In this document: piece after piece, positions 1 through 11,874 of the stretch | Layout: every line of letters starts with the position of its first letter | How positions within the stretch are numbered: position 1 is the stretch's first letter | NCBI RefSeq assembly: GCF_004011835.1 | Contig: NZ_RKLN01000005.1 | Span: forward strand, 1-64,000 | Source of the DNA: Rhodococcus spongiicola | GTDB taxonomy: Bacteria > Actinomycetota > Actinomycetes > Mycobacteriales > Mycobacteriaceae | Length of the DNA stretch: 64,000 nt | Direction of reading: 5' to 3' | Translations under genes and position numbers: made by a program | The notes under the pieces: generated by a model | The model's input: the letters and a program-made list of their open reading frames with translations, nothing else | Database searches by the model: none | What the model was told of the DNA's origin: nothing

Positions 1-3000
1 TGAACCCGAACGAGGCACCCGCATGCGAGGCCACCACCGGACGCGCACGATCAGCCGGCAGATCCAACTGCTCCGGCAACCCCGCCAACGCCTGCTTCCA
101 GTACTCGACCTGCCGCGCGATCACCGAATCGGCGTCGTCCTCCGAACCGAGGACCTCCCGCTGCCACAACGCGTAATCGGCGTACTGCACCGCAAGCGGC
201 GCCCACCCCGGAACCATCCCGGAAGTCCGCGCCGCATACGCGCTCACCACATCCCGCATCAGCGGGCCCATCGAGAACCCATCCGCCGCAATGTGATGCA
301 ACACCAGCACCAACACATGCTCGGACGGGGACACCTCGAACAACCGCGCCCGCACCGGCAACACCGTCGCCAGATCGAACCCGCCGACCACCAACTGCTC
401 GATCCGCGCGAGCACCTCCGACTCCGCGACGACCTCGACCCCGAAATCGAGATCGACCTCGCCGACCGGACGCACCACCTGGAACCCGACCCCGTCGACC
501 TCCGGGAACACCGTCCGCAACGCCTCGTGCCGGCCCACCACATCGACCATCGCCGCCCGCAACCCGGCCACATCCAACGACCCCGACAACCGGATCGCCA
601 TCGGAATGTTGTTCACCGCCGACCCCGGATCGAACCGGTTCAGGAACCACATCCGCTGCTGCGCCAACGACAACGGCACCCGATCCGGACGCGGACCGGC
701 CACCAACGCCTTCCGCGCACCCCCACCGGCATGCTGCTCGACCGCGACCGCCAACGCGCCGACCGAGGGCGCCTCGAACAACACCCGCACCGGCACCTGC
801 GCATCCAACGCAGCCCCCAGACGCGACACCACCTGCGTCGCGACCAGCGAATTACCACCCAGAGCGAAGAACTCGTCATCGAGACCGACCCGCTCGACCC
901 CGAGAACATCGGCGAACACACCCGCCACGATCTCCTCGACCGGCGTCGTCGGAGCCCGGAACTCACGCGCCTCCACCGTCGGCGCCGGCAACGCCCGCCG
1001 ATCCAGCTTGCCGTTGACGTTGAGCGGAAGCCGATCGAGTTCGACGAACGCCGACGGCACCATGTACGAGGCGAGCGACTTCGACAGGCCCGCCCGCACC
1101 GCGGCCTCGTCCACCGGCCCCTGGGTGGGCACGAGGTAGGCGACGAGTTGCTCGTCGCGGACGACGACGACCGCCCGCGCGATCTCCTCGCGCTCGAGCA
1201 GCGCGGCCTCGATCTCACCGAGCTCGATCCGCAGACCCCGCAGCTTCACCTGGAAATCGGTGCGCCCCAAATACTCCAACACACCGTTCGCGGTCCACCG
1301 CACCAGATCCCCGGTCCGATACATCCGCTCACCGGCACCGCCGTACGGGTCGGCGACGAACCGCTCCGCCGACAGATCCGCCCGGCCCGCATACCCGCGC
1401 GCGAGCTGGACCCCGGCCAGATACAACTCACCCGGCACCCCCACCGGCACCGGACGCAACCGGTCATCGAGCACCAACGCCCGCGTGTTCGCCACCGGAC
1501 CACCGATCGGCACACTCGCACCGACCGCATCCGCGCCGGTGACCTCGTGCGCGGTGGCCTGCACCGTCGTCTCCGTCGGCCCGTACACGTTGACCACCGA
1601 CGCATCGGTCAGCGCACCCAGACGCGACACCGTCCGCGCCGCCAACGCCTCACCACCGGAGAACACCCGCGTCAACGACCCCGCCCCATCGGCATCGAGA
1701 TACTCGACCGTCGCCTCGAGCACCGACGGCACGAACTGCGCCACCGACACCGACTCCGCACCGATCACCCGCGCCAACTCCACCGGATCCCGATGCGCAT
1801 CACGCCCCGCGACCACCAGCGACGCACCGACCTGCAACGGCCAGAACAACTCCCACACCGACGCATCGAACGTGAACGGCGTCTTGAGCAACACCCGATC
1901 CGCCTCGGCGAGCGGATAATCCGCCTGCATCCACCCCAGCAGACTCACCACCGACCCGTGCGCAACCGCCACACCCTTCGGCCGCCCCGTCGACCCCGAC
2001 GTGAAGATCACGTACGCGGTGTTCGACGACCGCAACGGCGCCACCCGCTCCGCATCCGACACCGGTGCACCGGAGAAGCCGGACAGATCGGCCTCGTCCA
2101 CGTTCACCACCGGCACCGCAGTAGACAGATCGGCACCCTCACCCGAGGTGGTGAGCACGAGTGCCGGGTCGGCGGTATCGAGGATGTAGCCGTTACGGTC
2201 GGCCGGCTGGTCCGGATCGACCGGCACGTAGCCGCCACCGGCGACCGTGACCGCATACACCGCCACCAACATCTCCACCGACCGGCCCATCGCCACCGCG
2301 ACCAGCGACTCCGGGCCCACACCCGCGGCGATCAGCAACCGCGCCAACCGGTGGACCCGGCCCGCGAACTCCGCATACGACACCGACCGGCCCTCGAACA
2401 CCACAGCCGCCGCGTCCGGGGTCCGTGCCGCCTGCGCCTCGAACAGATCGACCAACGTCGCCGACCCGCCGATCGGGCGCCCGGTCGCGTTCCAACCCTC
2501 GAGCACCAGCGCCCGCTCCGCCTGATCGAGGACCTCGACATCCCCCACCGGCCGCGCCGGATCGGAGGTGACCGCCTCGAGCACCCGCACCAGCCGCTCA
2601 CCCAACGAGACGATCGTGGCCTCGTCGAACAGATCGGTGGCGTACTCGAAGGCGGCCGCGATCGGCGCCGGAGCACCGGAGTCCTCGAACGCTTGCGAGA
2701 TCTGGAGCTGCAGATCGAACTTCGATATAGGCACGTCCAACTCGGCCGCGCTCGCCCGCAGACCCGCAAAGCTCATGTCCCGAGCGCTGGTCACCTCGGT
2801 CGACAGCATCACCTGGAACAACGGATGACGGGCGGGTGATCGAGTCGGCTTCAGTGCCTCGACCAACCACTCGAACGGGACGTCCGCGTTGCTGTAGGCC
2901 TCGACGTCCGTCTCCTTGACCGCTGCCAGCAGATCGACGAACGACGCGGCCGGATCCACCTGGGTCCGCAGCACGAGCGTGTTGACGAACATGCCGATCA

Positions 3001-6000
3001 ACCCGTCGAGTGCTTGGTCGCCTCGACCGGCGACGGGGCTCCCCACGACGATGTCCGACTTCCCGCTCAGCCGCGACAACAGCAAGGCGTACGCCGCGTG
3101 GACGACCATGAACAGTGTGACGCCGTGCTCACGCGCGAGGCCCTGGATGCGTGCGTGCGTCGCGGCGGGGATCTCGAAGCGGAACTTGGCTCCGGCGTTG
3201 GAGGCAACCGCTGGACGTGGGCGGTCGGTCGGCAGATCGAGCTGGTCCGGCAGGCCTTCGAGTGCCCGCGTCCAGTACGCGATCTGTTGTCCGGCAACCG
3301 AATCCGAATCGGACTCGGTTCCGAGCATCGCATGCTGCCATATCGCGTAGTCGGCGTACTGGACGGCCAGTGGCGCCCACTGTGGCGCTGATCCCGTCGC
3401 TCGTGCGGCGTACGCGGTCATGAGGTCACCGGCGAGTGGGCCGAACGACCAACCGTCAGCGGCGATGTGGTGCAGGACCATCGCGACGACGTACTCGCCG
3501 TCGGACAGTTGTAGCAAGTCGATGCGGAACGGCGGCTCGGTCGCCACATCGAAACCGCGCGAGGCGAGGTCGAACAGGGCCGACTCGAAATCGTCCGCTG
3601 GGACGACGATTGGTTCCAGCGCTCGCACGACGTCGGTCGCGGGCAGGATCACCTGCTGCGCAGTGCCGTCGATCTCAGGGTAGATGGTGCGCAGCGCCTC
3701 GTGCCGTTCGACCACATCGGCGAAGGCTTCCGAGAGCGCGTGGACATCGACCGCGCCCGACAGTCGGACCGCGAAGGGCAGGTTGTACACGGCGGTCGTG
3801 GAGTCGAAGCGGTTGAGGAACCACATCCGCTGCTGCGCGAGCGACAACGGGATTTGTGTGGGCCTCGGCAGCGAGCCGAGCGCGAGGGTGCCGGTGCCTT
3901 GCATGGCGGCACCGGCGGCGCGGGCGGCCAGCGCAGCGACCGTCGACGCCTCGAACAACTCGCGCACGCCCAGCTGAATGCCCAACGCGGCACCGGCACG
4001 TGTCACGACCTGGGTTGCGACGAGTGAGTTGCCACCGAGGTCGAAGAAGTCGTCGTCGAGTCCCACCTGCGGGACACCGAGTACCTCGGCGTACACCGCG
4101 GCGACGATCTTCTCCGTCTCCGTGCGTGGTTCCCGAAATTCCTTGTTGCTCAGGAACACCGGCTCCGGAAGCGCCCTGCGGTCGAGCTTGCCGCTGGTGC
4201 CCAGCGGGAACGCGTCGAGCACGGTCACCGATGCAGGAACCATGTATGTCGGCAGTGACCTGCCCGCGAACTCGGCCAACTCCGTGGGCACGATATTGCG
4301 TCCCGGTGTCGGCACCACGTACGCCACCAATTGGTCCCCGGTTGAGGTCGGGACCACGAGAACGACGGTCTGAGAGACGTCGTCATGGGCCAGCAGCACC
4401 GTCTCGATCTCGCCCAACTCGATACGCTGACCTCGGAACTTCACCTGGAAGTCGGTACGGCCGATGTAGTCGAGGGTGCCGTCCACTCGCCAGCGGACGA
4501 GGTCGCCGGTGCGGTACATCCGCTCACCCGCAGCCCCGATACCGCCGATGCCCGCGAACGGGTTCGCAACGAAGCGGTCCGAGGTGATGTCCGGTCGGCG
4601 GACGTAGCCTCGGGCGAGCTGATCGCCGGCGAGGTACAACTCACCCGGCTGCCCGATCGGAGTCGGGCGAAGGCGGTGGTCGAGCACGTACGCACGCGTG
4701 TTCCACACGGCCTGGCCGATCGGGACCGTCGTGACGTCCTGCGGGCCGGGCTCGTAGTGGGTCACCGAGACCGCGGCCTCGGTGGGCCCGTACAGATTGT
4801 GCAGGTCGGCACCGCAGACCCGACGGAACTCGGCGGCGGTCTCGGGCGGTAGCGCCTCTCCGGCCACGAAGACGTCTCGGAGTGAATCGCACAGTCCAGC
4901 AGGCGTATTCGCGATGAACACTGACAACATCGACGGCACGAAATCGGTGACGGTTACCGCGTTCTCGGCAATCGTGTTCGCCACGTACACCGGGTCACGG
5001 TGCCCGTCGGGCGTCGCCAGCACCATCGTGGCACCGATACGCAGCGGCCTGAAGAAGCCCCACAGCGACACGTCGAACGTGGTCGCGGTCTTCTGCAGGT
5101 AGACGTCCGACTCGGTCATCGGGTACTCGTGCAGGATCCATTCGAGCTGATTGTCGATCGCGGCGTGCGAGACCGCGACACCCTTGGGTCGACCGGTCGA
5201 ACCCGACGTGTAGATCACATACGCCGTGTTCTCCGGGCGCAGCGGCGCCGACCGGTCGGCGTCGGTGAGAAGCCGGGTGTCGAGCGAGTTGTAGTCGAGC
5301 GTGTCGATCTCGATGGTGGCGGTGCCTGCAGGCAGCTCGACTCCGTCCGACACCGTGGTCAGCACGCACACCGGCCGCGCCGACTCGAGGATGTACGACG
5401 TACGGTCGGCGGGGTGGTCCGGGTCGATCGGTACCCACGCACCGCCGGACTTGACGATCGCGTAGAGGCCGACGATCAGGTCCAGAGATCTCCTGATGGA
5501 AAGGCCCACAAGCGATTCCGGACCCACGCCCCGCTCGGTCAGTAGGCGTGCAAGACCGGTGGCCCGAGCATCGAGCTCGCCGTAGGAGAGGGACGTCCCC
5601 TCGTAGACGATCGCGGTGGCGTCTGGAGTACGGGCAACCTGTTCCTCGAACGCCTCGGCAAGGTGACGCGTCCGGAAGCTGTGCTCAGTGCGGACCCAGT
5701 CGTTGAGAACGGTGCGACGCTCGGTCTCGGTGCCGAGCGGGATCCCCCACACCGGCCGGTCGCCGTCAGCCGCGACGTATCGCTCGAGGAACTCCACGAA
5801 GCGCTCGTGGTTGCGCCGAGCCTCGTCGTCACCGTAAAGATTGGGGTTCGACTCGAAGTCGATGTGGGTCGTCGTGCCCGTGACACTCTGATAGAGGTTC
5901 ACGCCGAGGTCCTCGACCAGGCCCGTCGACAGGATGTTCAACGCGCCCGACATGTCCCCGAGCCGGATCTCCCGGCCGAACATCATGATGTTCACCAACG

Positions 6001-7105
6001 GACCGAAGAACGACGCCTGTCCAGCCGCGCCCTCTACGTCCCGGCGAATGTCCTCGTGCCGATAGCGCTGGTGACGCAAAGCCCCCGAGACCTCGGTGGT
6101 AACGCGACCCAGCAGCTCCGACACCGTCGTGCCCAGGGGGACGCTCAGGCGTAGCGGCACCACGTTGGAGGTCATGCCGCCGGAGCGACGCAGTACCGCG
6201 GTCGTGCGTGCGGTGACCGGCAGGCTCAGGATGACGTCCTCACGACCCGTCATCTGTGCGAGGTAGGCCGCGAATGCCGCGATGACCACAGTCGCTACGG
6301 TCGTGTTCTCGCGTTCGAGGAAGGCGTCGAGGGGTGTGGAAGGGCCCATCGGCAGCGTGCCGCTGTCGATGCGGCTCAGCGGTGCCGGTGGGGCCGCGCG
6401 CCCCGCGAGGCTCGTCGTCTCCTCGACGCCGCTCAACCGTTCGAGCCAGTATTCGCGGTCCGCCGCGAAACGGGTCGAGGCGCGGTAGGTGCTTTCGGTC
6501 TCGTACACCTTCTCGAGCGACGACGCAAGATTGCGCGGCGGTTCCGCCCCTTCCGCGGCCGCGGTGTAGAGCTCCGCGACTCGGTTCAGGAACGTCGCAG
6601 CGCCGAAACCGTCGAGCACGACGTGGTGCGCGCGGCTGTACCAAAAGTAGACATCGTCCTCGACGTGCAGCACGGCTGCGACCAGGAGCCGATCACGGAG
6701 AAGGTCCACCGGCGCGCTGCAGTCGGCACGCATCCATTCCAGCGCTGCCTCACGAGGGTCGGCCTCCGACCGCAGATCTACATATTCGATTTGATCAGCG
6801 AGGGTCGTGTCGACCACCTGATGTGGTTCGGCGTCGATCTCGAGCAGTCGGACGTAGCCTGAACCGGTCTCCTGCGCCGCGCGGATACCGGCCCAGTTCA
6901 ACCTTGCGATGTCGAGGTCGCCGTGGAGCTCGACGTACTGGGCGATGTTGGCGGGAACGGACGGGTCGACGTGCTGCGCGAACCACATACCGAGTTGCGC
7001 CTGCGAGAGTGGGAACGGCCGTAGCTTCGCCTCACCGCCGAACGAAATGTCACCCTCTAGTCCACCGACGCCTAGCGAGTCCAAACTCAGAGCCTTTCTT
7101 CCCAC
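1..7105 (-). CDS. Non-ribosomal peptide synthetase, 5' part (C-A-T-C-A-T-C, incomplete)
   Basis: Multimodular peptide synthetase that activates amino acids as adenylates, loads them on carrier domains and condenses them. One open frame gives about 2368 codons before the window ends. In order: condensation domain with [13 protein letters not shown] near residue 27 and HHVVLDG near 158; adenylation domain with [11 protein letters not shown] near 632 and YGPTEAA near 771; carrier [11 protein letters not shown] near 1018; second C ([20 protein letters not shown] near 1214); second A ([11 protein letters not shown] near 1700, YGPTETT near 1839); carrier [12 protein letters not shown] near 2076; third C with HHIAADG near 2270, cut by the edge. 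The GTG at 7105 has GAGGGA 7 bases upstream. Specificity residues read D-V-W-D-F-A-L-V-S for A1 (unassigned; the first three match the serine code) and D-A-W-Q-F-G-V-V-Q for A2 (nearest to a glutamine code). An N-terminal C domain suggests acylation of residue 1 or an upstream partner (inference). No MbtH gene or thioesterase is in view. Confidence 0.93.
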   Translation of the reverse strand, partial: MGRKALSLDSLGVGGLEGDISFGGEAKLRPFPLSQAQLGMWFAQHVDPSVPANIAQYVELHGDLDIARLNWAGIRAAQETGSGYVRLLEIDAEPHQVVDTTLADQIEYVDLRSEADPREAALEWMRADCSAPVDLLRDRLLVAAVLHVEDDVYFWYSRAHHVVLDGFGAATFLNRVAELYTAAAEGAEPPRNLASSLEKVYETESTYRASTRFAADREYWLERLSGVEETTSLAGRAAPPAPLSRIDSGTLPMGPSTPLDAFLERENTTVATVVIAAFAAYLAQMTGREDVILSLPVTARTTAVLRRSGGMTSNVVPLRLSVPLGTTVSELLGRVTTEVSGALRHQRYRHEDIRRDVEGAAGQASFFGPLVNIMMFGREIRLGDMSGALNILSTGLVEDLGVNLYQSVTGTTTHIDFESNPNLYGDDEARRNHERFVEFLERYVAADGDRPVWGIPLGTETERRTVLNDWVRTEHSFRTRHLAEAFEEQVARTPDATAIVYEGTSLSYGELDARATGLARLLTERGVGPESLVGLSIRRSLDLIVGLYAIVKSGGAWVPIDPDHPADRTSYILESARPVCVLTTVSDGVELPAGTATIEIDTLDYNSLDTRLLTDADRSAPLRPENTAYVIYTSGSTGRPKGVAVSHAAIDNQLEWILHEYPMTESDVYLQKTATTFDVSLWGFFRPLRIGATMVLATPDGHRDPVYVANTIAENAVTVTDFVPSMLSVFIANTPAGLCDSLRDVFVAGEALPPETAAEFRRVCGADLHNLYGPTEAAVSVTHYEPGPQDVTTVPIGQAVWNTRAYVLDHRLRPTPIGQPGELYLAGDQLARGYVRRPDITSDRFVANPFAGIGGIGAAGERMYRTGDLVRWRVDGTLDYIGRTDFQVKFRGQRIELGEIETVLLAHDDVSQTVVLVVPTSTGDQLVAYVVPTPGRNIVPTELAEFAGRSLPTYMVPASVTVLDAFPLGTSGKLDRRALPEPVFLSNKEFREPRTETEKIVAAVYAEVLGVPQVGLDDDFFDLGGNSLVATQVVTRAGAALGIQLGVRELFEASTVAALAARAAGAAMQGTGTLALGSLPRPTQIPLSLAQQRMWFLNRFDSTTAVYNLPFAVRLSGAVDVHALSEAFADVVERHEALRTIYPEIDGTAQQVILPATDVVRALEPIVVPADDFESALFDLASRGFDVATEPPFRIDLLQLSDGEYVVAMVLHHIAADGWSFGPLAGDLMTAYAARATGSAPQWAPLAVQYADYAIWQHAMLGTESDSDSVAGQQIAYWTRALEGLPDQLDLPTDRPRPAVASNAGAKFRFEIPAATHARIQGLAREHGVTLFMVVHAAYALLLSRLSGKSDIVVGSPVAGRGDQALDGLIGMFVNTLVLRTQVDPAASFVDLLAAVKETDVEAYSNADVPFEWLVEALKPTRSPARHPLFQVMLSTEVTSARDMSFAGLRASAAELDVPISKFDLQLQISQAFEDSGAPAPIAAAFEYATDLFDEATIVSLGERLVRVLEAVTSDPARPVGDVEVLDQAERALVLEGWNATGRPIGGSATLVDLFEAQAARTPDAAAVVFEGRSVSYAEFAGRVHRLARLLIAAGVGPESLVAVAMGRSVEMLVAVYAVTVAGGGYVPVDPDQPADRNGYILDTADPALVLTTSGEGADLSTAVPVVNVDEADLSGFSGAPVSDAERVAPLRSSNTAYVIFTSGSTGRPKGVAVAHGSVVSLLGWMQADYPLAEADRVLLKTPFTFDASVWELFWPLQVGASLVVAGRDAHRDPVELARVIGAESVSVAQFVPSVLEATVEYLDADGAGSLTRVFSGGEALAARTVSRLGALTDASVVNVYGPTETTVQATAHEVTGADAVGASVPIGGPVANTRALVLDDRLRPVPVGVPGELYLAGVQLARGYAGRADLSAERFVADPYGGAGERMYRTGDLVRWTANGVLEYLGRTDFQVKLRGLRIELGEIEAALLEREEIARAVVVVRDEQLVAYLVPTQGPVDEAAVRAGLSKSLASYMVPSAFVELDRLPLNVNGKLDRRALPAPTVEAREFRAPTTPVEEIVAGVFADVLGVERVGLDDEFFALGGNSLVATQVVSRLGAALDAQVPVRVLFEAPSVGALAVAVEQHAGGGARKALVAGPRPDRVPLSLAQQRMWFLNRFDPGSAVNNIPMAIRLSGSLDVAGLRAAMVDVVGRHEALRTVFPEVDGVGFQVVRPVGEVDLDFGVEVVAESEVLARIEQLVVGGFDLATVLPVRARLFEVSPSEHVLVLVLHHIAADGFSMGPLMRDVVSAYAARTSGMVPGWAPLAVQYADYALWQREVLGSEDDADSVIARQVEYWKQALAGLPEQLDLPADRARPVVASHAGASFGF

Positions 7106-7545
7106 AATCACACGTCCCTCGCACGCATCGACGGATCGATCCGCGGCAGGGCACCGTGCACATTCTGCTTCCGAACCCGACAAAACACCGGAGATTCGCC
7201 GGAATAGCCCGTACTAGGTGTCTATCTGCGCATGCGACCTGCTTCGTTACAGTACCGAGACACAGGCGAAACCGGTCATCGAGATGGGGATGAGATAGCC
7301 AACTACTCGCACTGTGATCGAACGCTTCGGCCGCGCCCCGGTATTTCCGAGGGGATCAAGTGCGGCTATGGATCACCGGAGTTCCTGAGTTGAGCACCCG
7401 CTGCAATCTACAGGACCACACCCCTCGGAGGGTGCTTACGTTGACGATGTCACACTGTCTGGATTTGACGGCGGTACTAGCGAGGACCGGCCGACCACGT
7501 CCTTTTCGGACATTGCCAGTTCATAGCTGCCCACGGCCGCTGCCC
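7106..7545. other. 440-bp intergenic region upstream of the NRPS
   Basis: No coding frame with family features was recognised here. It lies between the NRPS start and the stop of the GntR gene, both on the minus strand, so it should hold the NRPS promoter. No convincing -10/-35 pair could be fixed by eye. Confidence 0.5.
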
Positions 7546-8301
7546 TCAGGACAGTACCTCCACCAGGGTCGTCGCGGAATCGCCCACCATGTACTTCTCG
7601 ATTCCGTCGAGGTGCTTGCGCCAGAATTCCTGGGCCGCGATCGCGTCACCACTGCGCAGGTATCCGAGCAGCTTGGTGTAGGCGCGTTGCGCGGCGCGCG
7701 CCGCGGGACGCTCGTGACCATCACCCTGCGCGGCGATGAACAGCTCGTTGTGGGCCTCGATGATGTGGACGAGCATGCCGGCGAGGACGGTGAGGGTCTC
7801 GTTTCCGGCCAGATCCACCAGGCTCTGATGCAACTGGACGTCATGGTGCGCGAACCGCACCGCGTCGTCGACCAGTTCGGCACCCTCGGCGATGAGTTCC
7901 GCGAGCTTGTCCAACTGTTCGGAGTGGCCTGGTCCGGCGAGCACTCCCACCGCAGAGACTTCGAGCGAGGCTCGGGCCCGGTACACGTCGACCAGGGGTG
8001 TCCCCTTGTACTGCAGCAGCAGCCCTGCGTAGCGGGCGGCGACCGACGCGTCCGGGGCCATCACACGGGCGCCCCCGCGCGAACCGCGTAGGACCGTGAT
8101 GATCGACTCGGATTCGAGGATGCGAAATGCCTCACGGAGTGTGGGCCTGGACACACCGAACTGTTCCATCAAGACGGATTCGTTCGGTAGGGGGTCACCC
8201 GCACCGAGTTCGCCCGTTATGATCCGTCGACGCAGGTTCGCGGCCACGAGCTCACCCGCCTTGGGCACCCGCACCACAGTCGATCTCGATCCGACCGTCA
8301 C
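7546..8301 (-). CDS. FadR-subfamily GntR transcriptional regulator
   Basis: DNA-binding repressor or activator of 251 aa. Residues about 12-80 are a GntR winged helix (GDPLPNESVLMEQFGVSRPT, then LREAFRILESE and RGSRGGARV). The all-helical FCD ligand domain fills about 95-240 and carries FAHHDVQLHQSLVDLAGN, which supplies the D/H residues that bind metal or carboxylate in this subfamily. The length is normal. It stands between the NRPS and the acetoacetyl-CoA synthetase operon, all on the minus strand, with gaps of 440 and about 200 bp, so it is probably a single-gene unit. Its target could be either neighbour; the ligand cannot be read from the sequence. FCD regulators usually sense small organic or fatty acids. 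Confidence 0.9.
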   Translation of the reverse strand: MTVGSRSTVVRVPKAGELVAANLRRRIITGELGAGDPLPNESVLMEQFGVSRPTLREAFRILESESIITVLRGSRGGARVMAPDASVAARYAGLLLQYKGTPLVDVYRARASLEVSAVGVLAGPGHSEQLDKLAELIAEGAELVDDAVRFAHHDVQLHQSLVDLAGNETLTVLAGMLVHIIEAHNELFIAAQGDGHERPAARAAQRAYTKLLGYLRSGDAIAAQEFWRKHLDGIEKYMVGDSATTLVEVLS

Positions 8302-8501
8302 GTTGTCCCTCTCCTCGGCTACAGTCCTGACCCACGCCCGGACTCGACACCAGAAGAGTACAAGAGTTTAGTTGTTTACTCGCCTTCCTACGGACCATTT
8401 CGTAGGTGTCGGCAATCACCCAGGCGCTACGACGGCCCGGGGACTCCGGACTCGGGGCGACCAGGCCAGGGTGAGATTGCCGCAGCGCAGCAGTGACCGG
8501 A

Positions 8502-8528
8502 CCCCCTCTAACCTCCTACAAGAGGGGG
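8502..8528 (-). terminator. Hairpin at the end of the leucine-degradation operon
   Basis: A perfect 8-bp inverted repeat (CCCCCTCT / AGAGGGGG, 11-base loop) overlaps the TAG stop of the acetoacetyl-CoA synthetase gene. It lacks a clear U-run, so it may be a transcript-end stabiliser rather than a classical intrinsic terminator. Confidence 0.4.
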
Positions 8529-10538
8529 CTGTCGCGCCGCCCCGAAATCGGCAAACCAGTCGATCAGGGCGGCGTTGTCGACGGCGCTGCGATCGACGAC
8601 GCGCAGTGGATCACCGCCCTGGAACAGACGCTTGATCGGCACCTCGAGCTTCTTCCCGGTTCGGGTGTGCGGGACACCCGGCGCCGAAACGATCTCGTCG
8701 GGTACGTGCCGCGGCGACGCGCGAGTACGAATCTCGTCCCGGATCCGATCCCGCACGGTGTCGTCGAGACGGACACCGTCGGCGAGCACGACGAACAGCG
8801 GCATCCAGTACCCGCCTTCAGGGAGGTCGACGCCGATGATCAACGCCTCGTCGACCTCCGGCATCCGCTCGACGACCTGGTAGATGTCGGCACTACCCAT
8901 CCGGATCCCCTGCCGATTCAGCGTCGAGTCCGACCGCCCGTGCATGACGACCCCGCCTCGGGCGGTGATCGAGATCCAGTCTCCGTGCCGCCACACACCG
9001 GGGTAGGTGTCGAAGTAGCTGCCGCGGTACCGGGCGCCGTCGTCGTCATTCCAGAACCGCACCGGCATCGACGGCATCGGCCGAGTGATCACCAGTTCGC
9101 CGACCTCGCCACGGACCGGTCCTCCCGCCTCGTCGAAGGCGTCGAGCGCCGCTCCCAGATACGGCGCCGACAACTCACCCGGCCAGACGGGAACCGTCCG
9201 GCAGCCGCCGACGAAAGCCGACACGACGTCGGTTCCTCCGCTGATCGACGCCACCGGGACGTCACGGCCGACGTTGTCGGACAGCCACCACGACAATGAC
9301 GCCGGCAGCGTCGACCCGGTGATCCCGACCGTGCGCAGCGACCCCAGGTCGTGATCCGCCTTGGGAACGGTCCCGGCCTTCTGACACGCCATGACGTATC
9401 CCGGACTGGTGCCGAGCACGGTGACGCCGAGACCGGAAGCCGTCTCCCACAACCGGTCCTGCGCGGGGTAGGCCGGGCTGCCGTCGTAACAGACGATGGT
9501 GGCCCCCACCAGCAGTCCGGCGACCTGGAAGTTCCACATCATCCAGCTCGGGCTCGTGTACCAGAAGAAGACGTCCTCCGGCCCCAGGTCCATCTGCAAC
9601 GCGATGGCCTTCAGGTGCTCGAGCAGAACACCACCGTGGCCGTGGACGATGCCCTTGGGCAGCCCGGTGGTGCCCGAGGAGAACACCACCCACAGCGGAT
9701 GATCGAACGGCACCGAGGCCGGTTTGAGCGGGGAGTCGCCGGCAACTGCGTCGCCCCAGAGGACAGTGTCTTCGGGGGCAGTGTCCGCAGAGGGAGTGCC
9801 CGCAGAGGGAGTGCCCGCGAGCGTTCCTCCGCCGAGTCGCGGGACGAGGACGGTGGCCACGAGCGACGCCAAGCCTTCACGCAGCTGCGCAATCTCGGCG
9901 TCCCTGCGGTGCTCCTTACCCGCGAATCGGTAGCCGTCCGCGGTCACGAGCACCTTCGGCTCGAGCTGGCCGAGGCGATCGAGAGCCGCGGGTGCCGAGT
10001 AATCCTGGCCGCACGCCGCCCACACTGCTCCGAGGCTTGCGGTCGCGAGGAACGCGACGATCGCCTCCGGCACGTTGGGCAGGTAGCCGACGACGCGATC
10101 GCCCGGGCCGACCCCGATCGACCGGAGAGTGGCGGCGAGCGCCCCCGCCTGCCGGATCAGCTCGGCCCAGCTCATCGACTCGCGATCGCCGGCCTCGGTC
10201 TCGTAGATGATCGCGGTCCGGTCGGGGCGCGCGCTGCGCACCACCTGGTCGACGTAGTTGAGCCTCGCGTCGGGGAACCACACGGCCCCGGGCATGGTGT
10301 CGTCGGCGAGCGCCGGACCCGGGTCGGCGGCGGACTTCACGTCGAAGTAGTCCCACACCGATTGCCAGAAGCCGGCTAGGTCGTCGACCGACCAACTCCA
10401 CAGCGACCAGTAGTCCGGCAGAGACAAGCCTGTGCGACGCTCGACCCAGCGCGCGAAGTCGGTGATCCGGGCCTGCTCGACATCGGCGGCCGTCGGCACC
10501 CATTGGGGCCGGCTATCGATCATCTGTTCGCCCGTCAT
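8508..10538 (-). CDS. Acetoacetyl-CoA synthetase (acetoacetate-CoA ligase)
   Basis: ATP-dependent ligase joining acetoacetate and CoA, 676 aa. An ACS-type N-terminal cap (FWQSVWDYFDV near residue 57) precedes the AMP-binding core with SSGTTGLPKGIVHGHGG near 290. The small C-terminal domain carries HGRSDSTLNRQGIRMGSADIY and the catalytic-lysine segment RTGKKLEVPIKRL. The cap and length fit acetoacetyl-CoA synthetase better than acetyl-CoA synthetase. The ATG overlaps the stop of the CitE-like gene (ATGA), making this the last gene of the accD1 operon. There it could recapture the acetoacetate released from HMG-CoA (inference). Residues about 235-260 form a low-complexity linker with a duplicated GTPSA unit (15-bp DNA repeat). 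Confidence 0.9.
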   Translation of the reverse strand: MTGEQMIDSRPQWVPTAADVEQARITDFARWVERRTGLSLPDYWSLWSWSVDDLAGFWQSVWDYFDVKSAADPGPALADDTMPGAVWFPDARLNYVDQVVRSARPDRTAIIYETEAGDRESMSWAELIRQAGALAATLRSIGVGPGDRVVGYLPNVPEAIVAFLATASLGAVWAACGQDYSAPAALDRLGQLEPKVLVTADGYRFAGKEHRRDAEIAQLREGLASLVATVLVPRLGGGTLAGTPSAGTPSADTAPEDTVLWGDAVAGDSPLKPASVPFDHPLWVVFSSGTTGLPKGIVHGHGGVLLEHLKAIALQMDLGPEDVFFWYTSPSWMMWNFQVAGLLVGATIVCYDGSPAYPAQDRLWETASGLGVTVLGTSPGYVMACQKAGTVPKADHDLGSLRTVGITGSTLPASLSWWLSDNVGRDVPVASISGGTDVVSAFVGGCRTVPVWPGELSAPYLGAALDAFDEAGGPVRGEVGELVITRPMPSMPVRFWNDDDGARYRGSYFDTYPGVWRHGDWISITARGGVVMHGRSDSTLNRQGIRMGSADIYQVVERMPEVDEALIIGVDLPEGGYWMPLFVVLADGVRLDDTVRDRIRDEIRTRASPRHVPDEIVSAPGVPHTRTGKKLEVPIKRLFQGGDPLRVVDRSAVDNAALIDWFADFGAARQPPLVGG
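9786..9815 (-). repeat. 15-bp in-frame tandem duplication in the acetoacetyl-CoA synthetase gene
   Basis: Two identical adjacent copies of CGCAGAGGGAGTGCC (9786-9800, 9801-9815) encode the doubled GTPSA linker; a more diverged copy may precede them. Confidence 0.85.
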
Positions 10539-11401
10539 TCGGTCACCTCTCCCCCAGGGGATGCGACGCCGGAGCGTCGCACGATCTCCTCCGCGTGCCG
10601 CAGCACCGGTGCGTCCACCATTCGGCCCTCGAATGCGAACACGCCGCGCTCACGAGACGCCGCCGCGAGAACCCTCTCGGCCCAACCCAACTGCTCAGCG
10701 CTCGGAGCGTATGCGCGCCGGATGACGTCGATCTGGCTCGGGTGGACCGCAACCTTGGCGTCGAATCCGACGGCGACCGCGTCCTCGCACTCCTCTCCCA
10801 GTCCGTCGAGGTCCGGGATGTCGAGGAACACCGAGTCGAGCGCGAACCTCCCGTGTGCCTTCGCGGCGAGCAGCGCGGTCGACCGGACGTGCCGGGCAAC
10901 GTCCCGGTAGCTCCCCTCGATGCGCCGGCTCGACGCTCCACCGAGGGCTGCGACAAGGTCCTCGGCTCCCCACATGACGCCGACGACGTTCTCGGCCTCG
11001 ACAACCCGATCGATCACGAGGGCACCGCGCGGTGATTCGACCAGAGCGATCACCGACAGCGGCGCGAGATCGAGGGCATGATCGACGGATTCGCACTTGG
11101 GCAGCATGACCGCGGTGTAGGGCGTGCGGTCGAGCGCCGCACAGTCGAGCGCGTAGTCATCGGTACCGTGCGCGTTGACCCGGATGACCGTCCGGTCGGG
11201 GTCCAGCGGGACGTCGGCGAGAGCACGACGTGCGGCCGGCTTGTCCGCGGGCGCGACGCCGTCCTCGAGGTCGAGGATGACGACGTCGGCGGCGGCGGCG
11301 GCCTTCCTGAATCGCTCGGGCCGGTCCGCAGGGCAGAATAGCCAGGCCGGGCCGGGAACGACCCCGGCCCAGATGTTTTCGGCGGACGGTTCGCTGCTCA
11401 T
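10535..11401 (-). CDS. CitE-like CoA-ester lyase (Rv2498c type)
   Basis: 288 aa, HpcH/HpaI-CitE TIM-barrel lyase. Visible motifs are the metal/substrate segment [22 protein letters not shown] near residue 39, [24 protein letters not shown], and [19 protein letters not shown] near the C-terminus. In M. tuberculosis the homologue Rv2498c, in the same gene order, cleaves (R)-HMG-CoA to acetyl-CoA and acetoacetate and also citramalyl-CoA. Here it would serve as the HMG-CoA lyase of leucine breakdown, because no classical HMG-CoA lyase gene lies in the operon. It overlaps both neighbours by ATGA, which indicates translational coupling. It is not a citrate lyase subunit, as the CitD and CitF partners are absent. 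Confidence 0.87.
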   Translation of the reverse strand: MSSEPSAENIWAGVVPGPAWLFCPADRPERFRKAAAAADVVILDLEDGVAPADKPAARRALADVPLDPDRTVIRVNAHGTDDYALDCAALDRTPYTAVMLPKCESVDHALDLAPLSVIALVESPRGALVIDRVVEAENVVGVMWGAEDLVAALGGASSRRIEGSYRDVARHVRSTALLAAKAHGRFALDSVFLDIPDLDGLGEECEDAVAVGFDAKVAVHPSQIDVIRRAYAPSAEQLGWAERVLAAASRERGVFAFEGRMVDAPVLRHAEEIVRRSGVASPGGEVTE

Positions 11402-11871
11402 GCCGGCTTCCTCCGCACGAGCGTCTTGCGGACCGCGGTCGCGACCACGTCGCCGTGCTGGTTGCGTCCGGTGTGCTCGAACGTCACGATGCCCTCCCCC
11501 GGCCGGCTGCGGGACTCACGCAGGTCGGTCACGACGGTCTCGGCGTACAACGTGTCGCCGTGGAAGAGCGGTTTCGGGAAGGCGATCTCGGAGAAGCCGA
11601 GGTTCGCGACGATCGTGCCCTGCGTCAACTGGGCGACCGACAGGCCGACAAGGGTCGACAGGGTGAACATCGAGTTGACCAGCCGCTCACCGAACTGCGT
11701 CCCGGCGGCGAACGCGGCGTCGAGATGCAGCGCCTGCGCGTTCATCGTCAGTGTCGTGAACAGGACGTTGTCGGCCTCGGTGATGGTGCGCCCTGGACGG
11801 TGTGCGTAGACGACCCCGGTCTCGAATTCCTCGAACCACAGTCCGCGCTGGACGATCTTGCGCGCCGTCAC
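11398..11871 (-). CDS. MaoC-like hot-dog dehydratase/hydratase (Rv2499c type)
   Basis: 157-aa single hot-dog protein. The MaoC pattern is visible as [23 protein letters not shown] (residues about 29-51), followed by [23 protein letters not shown] and [14 protein letters not shown]. MaoC enzymes add water across enoyl-CoA double bonds. Position between the acyl-CoA dehydrogenase and the CitE-like lyase suggests hydration of methylglutaconyl-CoA to HMG-CoA, and possibly of itaconyl-CoA, as described for Rv2499c. The start follows the dehydrogenase stop by 3 bases and the end overlaps the lyase start. The assignment to this step comes from context and family knowledge. Confidence 0.85.
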   Translation of the reverse strand: MTARKIVQRGLWFEEFETGVVYAHRPGRTITEADNVLFTTLTMNAQALHLDAAFAAGTQFGERLVNSMFTLSTLVGLSVAQLTQGTIVANLGFSEIAFPKPLFHGDTLYAETVVTDLRESRSRPGEGIVTFEHTGRNQHGDVVATAVRKTLVRRKPA

Positions 11872-11874
11872 CCC

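Noticed and set aside
23-2839. A 938-codon open frame on the plus strand
   Set aside because: It lies opposite the NRPS and translates to Arg/His/Pro-rich low-complexity sequence; it stays open only because of the skewed codon use of the real gene.
7360-8091. Plus-strand frame opposite the GntR gene
   Set aside because: No domain, and it runs antisense to a clear FadR-type regulator.
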